Source: Myotis daubentonii (taxonomy: Eukaryota > Chordata > Mammalia > Chiroptera > Vespertilionidae). Taken from it: a DNA stretch of 64,000 nucleotides. The translations under genes and the position numbers were made by a program. The stretch covers positions 100,484,626 to 100,548,625 of the forward strand of contig NC_081840.1 in the NCBI RefSeq assembly GCF_963259705.1, given 5' to 3'. Shown here one piece after another: positions 53,752 to 64,000 of this stretch. The notes below the pieces were generated by a model. It was not told the DNA's origin. It was given only the letters and a program-made list of their open reading frames with translations, and made no database searches. Each line of letters opens with the position of its first letter. Position 1 is the stretch's first letter.

Positions 53752-55612
53752 ATGTAAACAAACTGAGAGACAAAAATCACATAATCATATCAATTGATGC
53801 AGAAAAAGCATTTGACAAAGTCCAACACCCTTTCTTGATAAAAACTCTCAGCAAAATGGGAATAGAGGGATTATACGTCAACATAGTAAAAACCCTATAG
53901 AACAAACCTACAGCCAACATCATACTCAACGGGCAAAACCTAAACCCATTTCCCCAAAGAACAGGAACAAGACAAGGATGCCCACTTTCACCACCCCTGT
54001 TCGACATAGTGCTAGAAGTACTAGCCATAGTGATCAGACAAGAAGAAGAAATAAAAGGCATCCAAATTGGAAAAGAAAAAGTAAAACTGTCCTTATTTGC
54101 AGATGACATGATACTATACATAGAAAACCCCAAAGACTCCTTCACAAAACTACTAGACCTAATAAATGAATTTTGCAATGTAGCTGGATACAAAATTAGC
54201 ACCCAGAAATCTATGGCCTTTCTATACACCAATAATGAGCTCACAGAAAGAGAAATGAAAAAAAAAACAATCCCATTTACCATTGCACCCAAAAAATTAA
54301 GATACCTTGGAATAAATTTAACCAAGGATGTAGAAGACCTATACCTGGAAAACTACAGGACATTGAAAAAAGAGATAGAGGAAGCCATAAACAAATGGAA
54401 GAACATACCATGTTCATGGATTAGTAGAATCAACATCATTAAAATGTCCATACTACCTAAAGCAATCGATAGATTCAATGCAATACCTATTAAAATACCA
54501 ATGGCATATTTCAAAGATCTAGAAAAAACTCTCCAAAAAGTCATCTGGAATAAAAAAACAAAACAAAACAAAAAAAAAAAAACGCTGAATAGCCACAGCT
54601 GTCCTGAGAAAGAAGAACAAAGTTGGAGGAATCACAATACCAGACATCAAACTATATTACCAAGCCACGGTTCTCAAAACTGCCTGGTACTGGCACAAAA
54701 ACAGACATATAGGCCAATGGAACAGAATAGAGGACCCAGAAATTGACCCAAGTCATTATATTCAATTAATATTTGACAAAGGAGGAAAGAGTATACAATG
54801 GAGTCAAAACAGCCTCTTTAATAAATGGTGCTGGAAAATTTGGTCAGATACATGGAAAAAAATGAAACTAGATCACCAACTTATACCATACACAAAAACA
54901 AAATCAAAATTGCTAAAGGACTTGAATGTACGTCAGGAAACCATAACAATCCTACAAGACTCCATAAGCAGCACAATTGCAGACATATGTCAAAGCAATC
55001 TCTTTACAGACACAGATCCTAGGGCAAGAGAGACTAAGGAAAATATAAACAAATGGGACTATATCAAAATAAAAAGTTTCAAAAAAAAACAAAAATAAAA
55101 AGTTTCTGCACAGCAAAAGAAACCATCAACAAAACAAGAAAGCCCACTGAATGGGAGAACATATTTGCCAATGTTATCTCTGATAAGGGTTTAATCTCCA
55201 ACATTTACAGGGAACTCATACAACTTAACAAAAGGAAGATAAACAATCTAATCAAAAAATGGGCAAAGCACCTAATTAGACATTTTTCAAAAGAGGACAT
55301 TGAGAAAGCCAAGAGACACATGAAAACATGCTCAAAGTCACTAATCGTCGGAGAGATGCAAACCAAAACAACAATGAGGTACCACCTCACACATGACAGA
55401 ATAGCTATCATCAACAAATCAACAAATGACAAGTGCTGGAGAGGATGTGGAGAAAAAGGAACCCTCGTGTACTGCTGGTGGGAATGCAGACTGGTGCAAC
55501 CACTGTGGAAAACAGTATGGCATTTCCTCAAAAATTTAAAAATGGAACTGCCATTTGACTCAGTAATACCACTTCTCGGAATATATTCCAAGAAAACAGA
55601 AACAAACAGAAA

Positions 55613-57728
55613 CCAAAATAGCGGCATAGGTAAACACCTGAAATTGCTGCCTCACACAACCACTTCAAAAATACAACTAAAAGACAAAACAGACATCACC
55701 CAGAACCACAGGAAGGCTGGATGAGTGGAAATTCTATAACTAGAAGGAAAGAGAAAAGCACACTGAGACTCAGAGGAGGCGCAGAAGTAAAGTGCAGAGG
55801 TAAGGAGGCGAACTTGGAAAGGGCTGGCAACTGAGGATGAGGTTGTCTTTTTCAATTGGGAGGGAGTCTCAAGCTCCCGATTGCTCTGAACTCCAGTTCT
55901 GGGCAAGTCTCTGGGACCCAGACGCATACGGGGAGAAACTGGATTGTCTCACATCGGTCAGAACTGTAGGGCAGCTTTCTCTCAGAGGTGCTTGCAGCGA
56001 TTACTGTGGGACACTGAGACCCTCGGCCTCTTAGGGCAGGGCTGAGGATCAGCCTTAGCTGTTTGTTCAGCCCTGTTGATTCCCTGAGACCCTGCCCCAC
56101 CCAAGCTGTGTGCAGAGGCTTTTGCATATGAATGGCCTGGCCCTTTCCAATCTAATCCAATCCAATCTAAAATTACCTAAAAAATTGCAGCTGGGTCAGA
56201 GAGACCCAGAACATCCTAAAGAAGGCCCAAGGCCCCACAGAAGCATACATTGCTTCACAGCTGGGTCTCATCTGGGCACCTCCAAACACCAAACAAACAA
56301 AAGGAATCTGCAGATCTCTCCATAGCTCCTGCTGGGTAGCCTCAGGCAGAGGCTAAATTAGCACCTCCTTGGAGATCCTAGAGCCAGTGTACCCAGTGGT
56401 CAGAGTGGGACTATCCAGATTACAACTCCTCAGATCCATAAGGGACACACTCAGGAGGCAGACTCAGTGAGCACCAAAGCCCCACTGAAGCAAGTCTTGC
56501 CCCATAAGGGTGTCTCCAGCACAGCAGTTCTCCCATTGTAGACACAGCTGGTCCTCACAACCAATTGGCCTGGTGGTCAATTCCTCCCAGTGATACCTAC
56601 AACAATCAAGGCTTAACTACAATAAGACTGTGCACAAAGCCCACAAATAGGTGCACCAAGAGTGTCCACCTCAGGTAATTGGGGAGGCTGAGCCACTGGG
56701 GCCTATAGGACATCTAGCACAGAAAGCCACTCTATCAACACAGGGAAGCAGCCAAAATGTAGAGACAAAGAAACTGGTCACAAATGACAGAAATGGAGGA
56801 CAGCAAACTACTGGATATAGAGTTCAAAACCATGGTTATAAGGTTTTTCAAGAATTTTCTAGAAACCGCTGATAAATTTAGTGAGACCCTCGAAGATATG
56901 AAGAAGGACCAACTAGAAATTAAGCATACACTGACTGAAATAAAGAATATTATACAGAGATCCAACAGCAGACTAGAGGATCACAAGAATCAAGTCAAAG
57001 ATTTGAAATACAAAGAAGCAAAAAACACCCAACCAGAAAAACAAAAAGAAAAAAGAATCCAAAAATATAAAGATAGTGTAAGGAGCCTCTGGGACAACTT
57101 CAAGCGTACCAACATCCGAATTACGGGGGTGCCAGAAGAAGAGAGAGAGAGCAAGATATTGAAAACCTATTTGAAGAAATAATGACAGAAAACTTCCCCT
57201 ACCTGGTGAAAGAAATAGACTTACAAGTCCAGGAAGCACAAAGAACCCCAAACAAGAGGAATCCAAAGAGGACCACACCAAGACACATTATAATTTAAAT
57301 GCCAAGGGCAAAAGACAAAGAGAGAATCTTAAAAGCAGCAAGAGAAAGTCAGTTACCTACAAGGGAATACCCATACGACTGTCAGCTGATTTATCAACAG
57401 AAACCATGCAGGCCAGAAGGGAGTGGCAAGCAAGAAATATTCAACGTGATGAATAGCAAGAACCTACAACCAAGATTACTTTACCCAGCAAAGCTATCAT
57501 TCAGAATTGAAGGTCAGATAAAGAGCTTCACAGATAAGAAAAAGCTAAAGGAGTTCATCACCACCAAGCCAGTATTATATGAAATGCTGAAAGGTATCTT
57601 TTATGAAGAGAAAGAAGAAGAAAAAGCTAAAGATAGAAATTATGAACAACAAATACATATCTACCAACAAGTGAATCTAAAAATCAAGTGAATAAATAAT
57701 CTGATGAACAGAATAAACTGGTGAATAT
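55613..57728 (+). mobile_element. HAL1, 3'-truncated
   Basis: It begins with a worn HAL1 tip (AACCAAAATAGCGGCATAGG) and has a 5'UTR colinear with 10.4-11.5 kb (inverted). ORF1 is in two main frames, and a short 3'UTR stops at about 57728 without poly(A). It is fused on the left to L1 ORF2 sequence. Confidence 0.85.
56758..57691 (+). pseudogene. HAL1 ORF1, frameshifted
   Basis: The start region lies at about 56758 (ATGTAGAGACAAAG, with a stop at codon 2 in place of the usual CGG/TGG codon). Frame 56784-57182 encodes the coiled coil and the start of the RRM-like part (NIRITGVPEEE). An AG-dinucleotide change near 57140-57150 shifts the frame. 57299-57691 carries the C-terminal half ([13 protein letters not shown] to LKGIF), itself with a shift near 57345. 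Non-functional relative of the intact ORF at 32162. Confidence 0.85.
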
Positions 57729-58329
57729 GGGCGGGGAGAAAGCTACTCTTCACATGATACACAGAAGTGAAGCATCTATCATCTGAGAAAATTAAACCAT
57801 TGGCCCTAGGCCGTGGGTCCCAAGCTCCTTGTCCCTTCTGGTTCTGCTCAGCCTTCCAGATCTCTGGCCCTCCCTGGCCTCTCTCCTTTGGGGCAGGGGC
57901 TTCTTTGGCCTCTTGCCCATGCTGACACCAAACATCTGCTCAGTGCTTCTGGCTTCTCTCTTGACATCTATTTTAGCAGGTCTTCTAGGCCTGAGAGGTG
58001 CCCAGGGCAGATCCCTGAGATGACCCAGGATTGATGCCCACCTTTGGCCATGGCCATTCAGAGCCCCATGTTCCTTTTCTCCTCCTGCACTCACCACAGT
58101 GGTGATCTGGCCTCCCAGTCAGATACCCCAGTGCCAAGTGGGAGAACAAGGAACCCCAGAAGAATTAGGGAATGAGCCAGAGCCTGAGATTCCTGTCATT
58201 CCCACACTCTGGGGCTTCCTTCTTATTAGGTCCAAGAAGTGAGGCTTTCAATGGCCCTGCCCCTGAAACCAGCACTGGGTGTAACAGCATGTGTGCCGAT
58301 AGGTGTCCCTCCTCCAAAGAGATAGCGAA
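57729..58329. other. Unique sequence
   Basis: No repeat recognised. A 101-codon minus-strand frame (57792-58097, no ATG that I can confirm) is discussed under findings; it is not supported as a gene. Confidence 0.4.
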
Positions 58330-58770
58330 ATAACAATAGTTACTATAGGTGCCATGTACTGAGCCCCAATAAAACAAGTGCTGTACATGCATTCTTTTAA
58401 TCTTATCAACAGCCCCTAACACAGCAGTTCTCAACCTGTGGGTCACGACCCCTTTGGGGGTCAAATGACCCTTTCACAGGAGTCGCCTAAATACATCCTG
58501 CATATCAGATATTTACATTATGATTCATAACAGTAGCAAAATTACAGTTATGAGGTAGCAACGAAAGTAATTTTATGGTTGGGGGTCACCACAACATGAG
58601 CAACTGTATTAAAGGGTCGCAGCATTAGGAAGGTTGAGAACCACTGCCCTAGAGGGTACATTCTTTACTCTTCATTCTATAGATGAGGTAACTGAGGCTC
58701 AGAGAGGTTAAATAATTTTCCCAAGACCTCACAGCCAGGAAGTAGAAAAGCTAGGAACTGGTGAGTCTGC
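58330..58770 (-). mobile_element. MIR SINE split by a SPIN-like MITE
   Basis: Reversed MIR sequence at 58330-58421 (ACATGCATTCTTTTAATCTT) and 58655-58770 (ATAGATGAGGTAACTGAGGC, GAGAGGTTAAATAATTTTCC) is colinear once the MITE is removed. Confidence 0.8.
58422..58646. mobile_element. SPIN-like hAT MITE (225 bp)
   Basis: The ends CAGCAGTTCTCAACCTGTGG and AGGTTGAGAACCACTG, with the internal CACGACCCCTTTGGGGGTCA block, are characteristic of SPIN. The flanks CCCTAACA and CCCTAGAG are an imperfect 8-bp duplication sharing CCCTA. The interior (TTACATTATGATTCATAACA, TTATGGTTGGGGGTCACCAC) is typical of non-autonomous SPIN. There is no coding capacity. Confidence 0.9.
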
Positions 58771-60884
58771 CCGGGAGTCCTGTGTCCCTTCCTCTGGACA
58801 GCACTGCTTACATTTGACCACTCAGCAGTAATTTTAGGGCCCTGTTGTGAACTCCGGTCCCAAGATCCACTCCGGTGGCCACCAAGGACAGGGGCAGGTG
58901 GTTGGCACTTGACGGCCAGGGACTGACTCTCAAAGACACTCAGTGGGATTTCACTCCACAACACACTCCATAACACAGATGTCCCTGGACAAGGGCTTAT
59001 CAAATGCTATCAGATCTTCCCTGAGATTTGGTAGGGAACTGGTAGACAGTGCTGAGATTTGAAAGTAGAGGAGGAGCCCTGATGGAGGGAGAGGGGAAGC
59101 CAAGGCCTGAATGGAAGCATCTGTGAACACCCAATCTGCAATGAGCCCCTTGAGCCGACACACCAGGTTCCTAGGCCCTGGAGCCCAGCTCACTGAGGCC
59201 CAGACTTTGAATGTATGCGAGGGAGCATGTGGGTGAATGTGCAAGCAGATGTGTTTTGAGGGGAACACATTCTCACCAGCCAAGTTGGGGTTTGCACTCT
59301 GAGATACCAAAGGCCAAACACTTGCTCTGTACTCTGGCCAGCTCTGGAGCCTCTGTTTATAGTAGCCTATTTTTGGATGAGAATATATGCCCCACACAAT
59401 TTAAGAGGCCACTGGGAGAGCTGATTTTCATTTTTAAGAGCTAATACCACCACCCACAACTCACTGTTTATGAACAACCTTTGCTCAGTATCACTACTTT
59501 AAACTGTGTTCAAGACATTGTACCCACGTGGGCCAAGGAAGCACGGGGTGGACAGGGCCAGGCAGCACTGATCACGGTGTGGGAATGAAAGGGCCCTGTG
59601 CCTCTGGAGGAGGTGAGAGGGAGGCCAAACAAAAGCAGAGAAGGCAGCTGCTCCTGCACACAGCTGTGTGGCCAGCCCGCAGGCTGGCCATCTATTGAGG
59701 GTGACAGATCCTGTTAAGTTATGCAGCCAGGCACACACGGAGGCGCATGCCCCATAAATCAGCCACAGGCTCACATCTTCCATAATGCTCCTGCACACCT
59801 AGGGAGCCCAGACAGGCTGGCTGCCTGGGTAAACTGGAAGAAAACAAAGGATGAAGGGGGTCTGTGGCTCTTCTACAACACTGAAAGAAAAGCTCTGGGA
59901 GGCAGAGATGGGAGCACGCAGACTCCTGCTCCAGGGCCTTGTGGAATCCAGGGCACTAAAACCCTAGGGCTGCTGACTTGGGCCCAGCCTGTCAGCAGAT
60001 AGTCCTGTGGCCTGGAGTGGAGTTTATTTCTGCCTCAGCTAAAAGGTACTTCTGGCCAAGAGCACAATGATCTAACATGCAAAGGGGGGCCGGATTAGTT
60101 CCCTTCCACCCTTCCAACTCCTTCCAACTTCCATGATGCTTTGGAGGTGACCTCCTCTGACTGATGGAAGGAACAGGGTCCTTCTATTTGAGCTGTGGAG
60201 AGATTTCAGCAAGTGTGGCACCCACCTCCCTCAGAGTCAGGGACAAGGTTAATGAGGAAGCTGGCTCCCGGTAGTCAGGCCCAGTGCCCATTGACAGCTC
60301 AGGGTTATGCTTCATGGCTGCAAAATTTCTGAAATGCACTTGCTCTCTGAAACAATGACACTGAAATAAAAACCTAACAGGTTTATAGCCTAAAATAGTG
60401 ATCATTTAGTGTTTTGAAAAACTAACGAGCTCCAGTCCCTTATTTTGCTTTGGCCTCCCCACCTCAGCTCCCATCACCTACTGCAGACAAAAGCAGGAAT
60501 TAATTAATATCATTCATTCCCAGGGCAGCACCAGGTCCTGCAGGCATCGTTCCCCCTGAAGGAGAACAGCTTCAGGATATACGACTTCCAATGCTATGGA
60601 AACAAAAATGCTATGGAAACAAAGAGAGGAGAATGGAGGCGGAGGAAGGAGACAGTAACAGGGAAGTGGAGAGAAGAGTTCCAATTCTGCGGCTCATACT
60701 CTCTCTTCAACAGCCTGCAGTCTGCCTTGTCCATCTATTTTAATTGTAATGTTGTGAAAGTTTACAAAATCATATACATTGGGGAACAGTTAGCTTCCTT
60801 AAGGTAAAACTCTTTTTAGTATTTAGAAAAGCATAATCTCTTTTGACCATAAATAAAGATCTAAATTAATGGGAAAGTTGTACA
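58771..60884. other. Unique sequence
   Basis: No gene or clear repeat recognised. Frames of up to 148 codons overlap on both strands and lack known domains. Confidence 0.45.
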
Positions 60885-60995
60885 GCAATGTGAATGAAAT
60901 AATGCCACTGAAACCCACACACTTAAAGATGGTTAATATTGTACGTTTTATTATATATATATATACATATATATATATATGTAAAAATAAAATCC
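60885..60995 (+). mobile_element. Old L1 3'UTR scrap with (AT)n
   Basis: AATGCCACTGAAACCCACAC and CTTAAAGATGGTTAATATTG match an old L1 3' end. An AT microsatellite lies at 60950-60980. Confidence 0.7.
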
Positions 60996-61539
60996 TAATG
61001 GGAATAAAGAGAAAAGTGTTTAGTTGTTTCTTGAGCTAGCCTCTGGAAAGATTGTATAAGTGTAAGCCCTCTGCTGCTCCTCAGAGCACAGAGAAACCTG
61101 AGCTCCCAGCCCTGGCCAGTGATTAGCACTCAGCATGGGCACACCCTCGTTTTGGGGACCCTGCTCCATCCTCCATCCTTACCCTTAGAATCCAGGGCAA
61201 ATAGATCGAAGGCTGAGCTCAGAGCATTCAGTCCAGACTGCAGCTACACTAAGTAAAGATGGAAGGGGGACTGATTCTCAGGGGCTGTGTCCCAAGGCCA
61301 CAGAGTATAAACACACCTCTCAAAGGGTGTGCTAGACTAGACACACATCTTCCCTACTGCAATCCCAAGACATGCACATTCAGTACTATCTGTGGGGTCA
61401 CAGGACCAAGGCAGGGGCTACAGAAGCACAGAGGAGGGACACTGTCTCAGAGAGGATCAGGTTTAAGGACCAGTGCTGGTAGGGGCCCAGGGGCACAAAG
61501 CTCATGTCATAGAAGGTAACTTCAAAAAATACATAATTA
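60996..61539. other. Unique sequence
   Basis: No gene or repeat recognised. It precedes the 5' end of an L1. Confidence 0.45.
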
Positions 61540-62656
61540 GGAGAACCAAGATGGCGGCGATATAGGCAGACGTGTCCCAGGTCGTGTCCCGGAGCAAATG
61601 GAGTGAGCAGCTGAAGCTAGTAACACTCACACCGAATTGGCAAAATTGCTCAGCTGGTGAGAGGGTTTGCAGCCGGGAAGAGCAGAACTCCCCTGGAAAG
61701 GTAAAAAAAAAAAAACAGGGATTTGGGCAGGAAAGTTTGCCAGACCTCTGAGCCCAGAGAGTCGGAGGGAGACCGCGTGGCAGACAGCCGCGTCCCTTGG
61801 GACAGGCACAGCCCCTGACGGGGGAAAGGAGAACTGCGGGATTCCTGGCGCCGCCAGGGAAATTGAGAGCTGGGTTCTGTGATCACGGAGGACTGAGCCT
61901 AAAGGGGGCAGCCTGAAGAGCTGACCTGACCATGCAGTCCCGGTAAGAGAAGAAGCTTACAGAAACCAAGCCTTCCCCGTTTCCGCGGCCGGCATTTGTT
62001 TGTTTGTTTTCACTGAATCCTGTTCATGGGACATTTCGGATACAGACACTCACCTGTGCTGAAGAGAGGGAGAGTGTGCTGAGGAGTGGAATCTGGGGAG
62101 AGACTGGGGAAAGAGGGGGAGCCGGGAGAGGTGGTAGTGAATTGAGTGCTGAGACACCCCTGAGCCCAGGACTGGGGCAGCCACCCTCTCCGGAGAGTGA
62201 GACTCCTCCCCCCCAGCCCCCAGGCAAGGAGCACAGCCACACCCAGATTCCACCCTGTACGAGATCAAGGATTAAGATAACCTGATCAGTCCCTGGGAGT
62301 TAACAGGGTCTGGCCTATAGGGGGATTTTCAATCCCAGCAACAACACAGCGCCGGTAACTAACTATTACGCAGTCAGCTCTGGGCAGTGAACTTCCACTG
62401 GACAGAGAGGCCCTATAGCCTCAGAGGCCAACCCCAGAACACTGCCACCCAGAGGCTGACCCACAAACTGACTCTTTGCTAAACACAAAATAAGGCAGTC
62501 TGGGAAATAAATGCGGCATGCTTTAAAATAAGGACTGTGGTTTATAACACAGAGGAACAGTATATCACAGGGAAACTCAACACTCTCCTGAATACCTGGA
62601 AGGTCTAAGGCGAGCCACACTGAAGAATAGAAGAAACGAAGGACCTTCACTACTGC

Positions 62657-63180
62657 AATTTTTTTTCTTTTTTCACTTTTTAACTAAGAAACCAATTTTT
62701 TTTTCATTCTTTTTTTTTCTGTTCTTTTTTTTTTCTTTTCTTCTTTTTCCATCACCTGATTTTACCCTTTTAATTACTACCTTCTTATTTTTAACCAGTA
62801 TTATTACTGCTACCATTTTACCATTTTTTAAAGTGCCATTTTATTTTTTCTTTATTTTATTTTGGGATTAGTGTTCACCATTCTATTTTCATCGTTATAT
62901 TATTGGTTGTTTCTAGTTTGCATTCATATCCAGGGAGCTGTTGCTGGAATTTGTTGGGATTAATGGCTGTTCTATAGGAGTATTCTCCTCATATAAAAAG
63001 TCTCTTCCCCTCTTCCACTTCATTCTCTCTTTTCGCTCTTTTTTTTTTTTCTTTTCTTTTCTCGCTTTTATTTTCCCCCTTCCTTTTTCCCAATTTCATT
63101 TTTGCACTCCCTTTTTTTGGTCCCTACTTTTCTTTTCCTTTCTCTCTTTTATCTTTTTCTCTTCCTTCTTCCTTATCCCC
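62657..63180. repeat. Long T-rich polypyrimidine stretch in L1 5'UTR
   Basis: More than 500 bp dominated by T with C, including many runs of 6-11 T, ending near TTCCTTCTTCCTTATCCCCT. It is absent from the other L1 5'UTRs in the window. Confidence 0.9.
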
Positions 63181-63537
63181 TAATTCTCTTAATTCAGGTA
63201 GTCACCTTTAATTGGGGTTATTAATATCGTGAATATATTTGTGTATAGTGCCTGGTACGTGGTGCCTTGTTGTGTTGTATTTTGTGCCTTTAAATCAACG
63301 CAGCAGATCCAAGCAACAGCAACCTCCTGAGCACCACATCCTCTGCTGAGGAACAGCAGCTGTACGTGAAACCTCGCCCCACCAGCCAGAAGAGCCACCA
63401 CAGCTGTGAACAGCATCCACCAGAGGAGCTGCTGACAACTGAAGAGCAGCTGCTACCGCAACCGCCCGAAGAGCAACCACAGACCAAGGAGTCACTGCCA
63501 CCAAGGGAGCAACCACTGAACAACTCAACGTCTAGAT

Positions 63538-63999
63538 ATGTCAGTGAGATCAAACATGGGTAGACAAAGAAACCCCCAAAGGAAAGAGAAGGAGGACTCT
63601 CCAGAAAAGCAGCTAAGTAATACAGAGGCATGCAACATGACAGATAAAGAATTCAGAATAAGGATCCTAGAGTGCTTAAACCAGATGGAGGAAAAAATCG
63701 ACAACCTCTGCAAGAAGCAAGAAGAAACAGATGAAAAAATCGATAACATATGGAAGAAGCTAGAAGAAACAGATGAAAAAATCAACAACCTAAGTAAGAC
63801 CCAAGAAGAAATGAAGAGTGATATAGCTGCAATGAAAAACTCCATTGAAAGTATCAACAGTAGACTAGGAGAAGCGGAGGACCGAATTAGTGAATTAGAA
63901 GACAAGGAAGCAAAACACACCCAAAATGTACTGCAATTGGAGAAAAAAATTAAAAGACAGGAGGAGAGCCTAAGGGAGCTTTGGGACAACATGAAATGA
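63538..63999 (+). pseudogene. L1 ORF1 N-terminal part, closed early by TGA
   Basis: The frame starts MSVRSNMGRQRN; the family start may be the internal methionine (MGRQRN). It encodes a charged N-terminus and a coiled coil with three 14-residue repeats (about 63694-63819), then the RISELEDKEAKHTQ and ESLRELWDNMK segments. TGA at 63997-63999 falls where the L1 at 19.3 kb has CGA (arginine), before the RRM-like domain, so the copy looks truncated. Only sequence past the window could show the rest. Confidence 0.85.
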
Positions 64000-64000
64000 A

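Larger units (their letters stand above)
51369..55612 (+). mobile_element. 5'-truncated L1 split by a hAT element
   Basis: It begins within the endonuclease domain and runs through the RT to the ORF2 C-terminal region. It stops at about 55612, where a HAL1 5' end takes over, so no L1 3'UTR remains. Removing the hAT (52779-53751) and one copy of its 8-bp duplication restores colinearity with the L1 at 19.3 kb. Confidence 0.9.
51369..55612 (+). pseudogene. L1 ORF2, truncated, frameshifted and transposon-split
   Basis: Frames at 51535-51744 and 51774-52127 cover the endonuclease end (SDHKGI near 51695) and linker. The RT core is cut by the hAT element. After it come [11 protein letters not shown] (about 53797) and FADDM (about 54098), with an open frame to 54746. 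The C-terminal frame 55053-55724 carries [18 protein letters not shown], in which the usual histidine is replaced by tyrosine, and then reads on into HAL1 5'UTR. An A-rich insertion lies at about 54553-54583. It cannot encode an active ORF2p. Confidence 0.88.
61540..64000 (+). mobile_element. L1 5' end: long 5'UTR and start of ORF1 (runs off window)
   Basis: It starts GGAGAACCAAGATGGCGGCG. The roughly 2-kb 5'UTR differs from those at 19.3 kb and in HAL1. It contains a GC-rich first kilobase, a pyrimidine-rich stretch (about 62657-63180) and a segment with several CAGCTG motifs before ORF1. The body lies beyond the window. Confidence 0.88.

Noticed and set aside
58951..59397. 148-codon minus-strand ORF
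   Set aside because: Unique DNA but no domain, no splice context and overlapping frames.

Overview
The window is nuclear DNA of a vespertilionid (evening) bat. Three repeat types found together support this. There are at least eight tRNA-derived Ves SINEs. There are several HeliBat-type rolling-circle elements ending in CTAG with a 3' hairpin. There are two young-looking hAT elements, one SPIN-like and one OposCharlie-like. I find no host protein-coding exon I can defend; the sequence is dominated by LINE-1 (L1) and its derivatives.

Layout. 0.1-4.6 kb: L1 3' ends and Ves SINEs, with a HeliBat carrying a 32-bp minisatellite. 4.6-12.2 kb: one minus-strand L1 with a large internal deletion, split by two HeliBats, a Ves SINE and a half-L1 (HAL1). 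12.2-16.8 kb: L1 fragments, a long GAAA tract, a HAL1 5' region joined to an L1 3' region, and an old L1 holding a Tigger-like remnant. 16.85-28.7 kb: the worn internal region of an ERV-L provirus, split by a near full-length L1 (19.3-26.0 kb), an MLT2-like LTR and a Ves SINE. 29.4-33.8 kb: a MaLR LTR, a retroviral U5/primer-binding-site remnant, and a HAL1 whose single ORF is intact (282 aa). 33.8-51.2 kb: mostly unique or ancient sequence with MIRs, a second MaLR LTR, a HeliBat pair, two Ves SINEs, a mariner-type MITE and one CpG island (about 46.0-46.8 kb), the only promoter-like host region. 51.4-57.7 kb: a 5'-truncated L1 split by a 973-bp hAT element with a perfect 8-bp target duplication, then a 3'-truncated HAL1. 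57.7-61.5 kb: unique sequence with a SPIN-like MITE inside a MIR. 61.5-64 kb: the 5' end of another L1, whose ORF1 closes early at the window edge.

How the parts relate. L1 ORF2p (endonuclease and reverse transcriptase) is the expected source of mobility for the Ves SINEs and HAL1s, which lack ORF2. Several Ves copies keep 9-17-bp target duplications. The L1 and HAL1 copies share related ORF1 segments but carry different 5'UTRs, most starting near a YY1-type AAGATGGCGG motif. Family names rest on recognition of sequence patterns, not on database searches.
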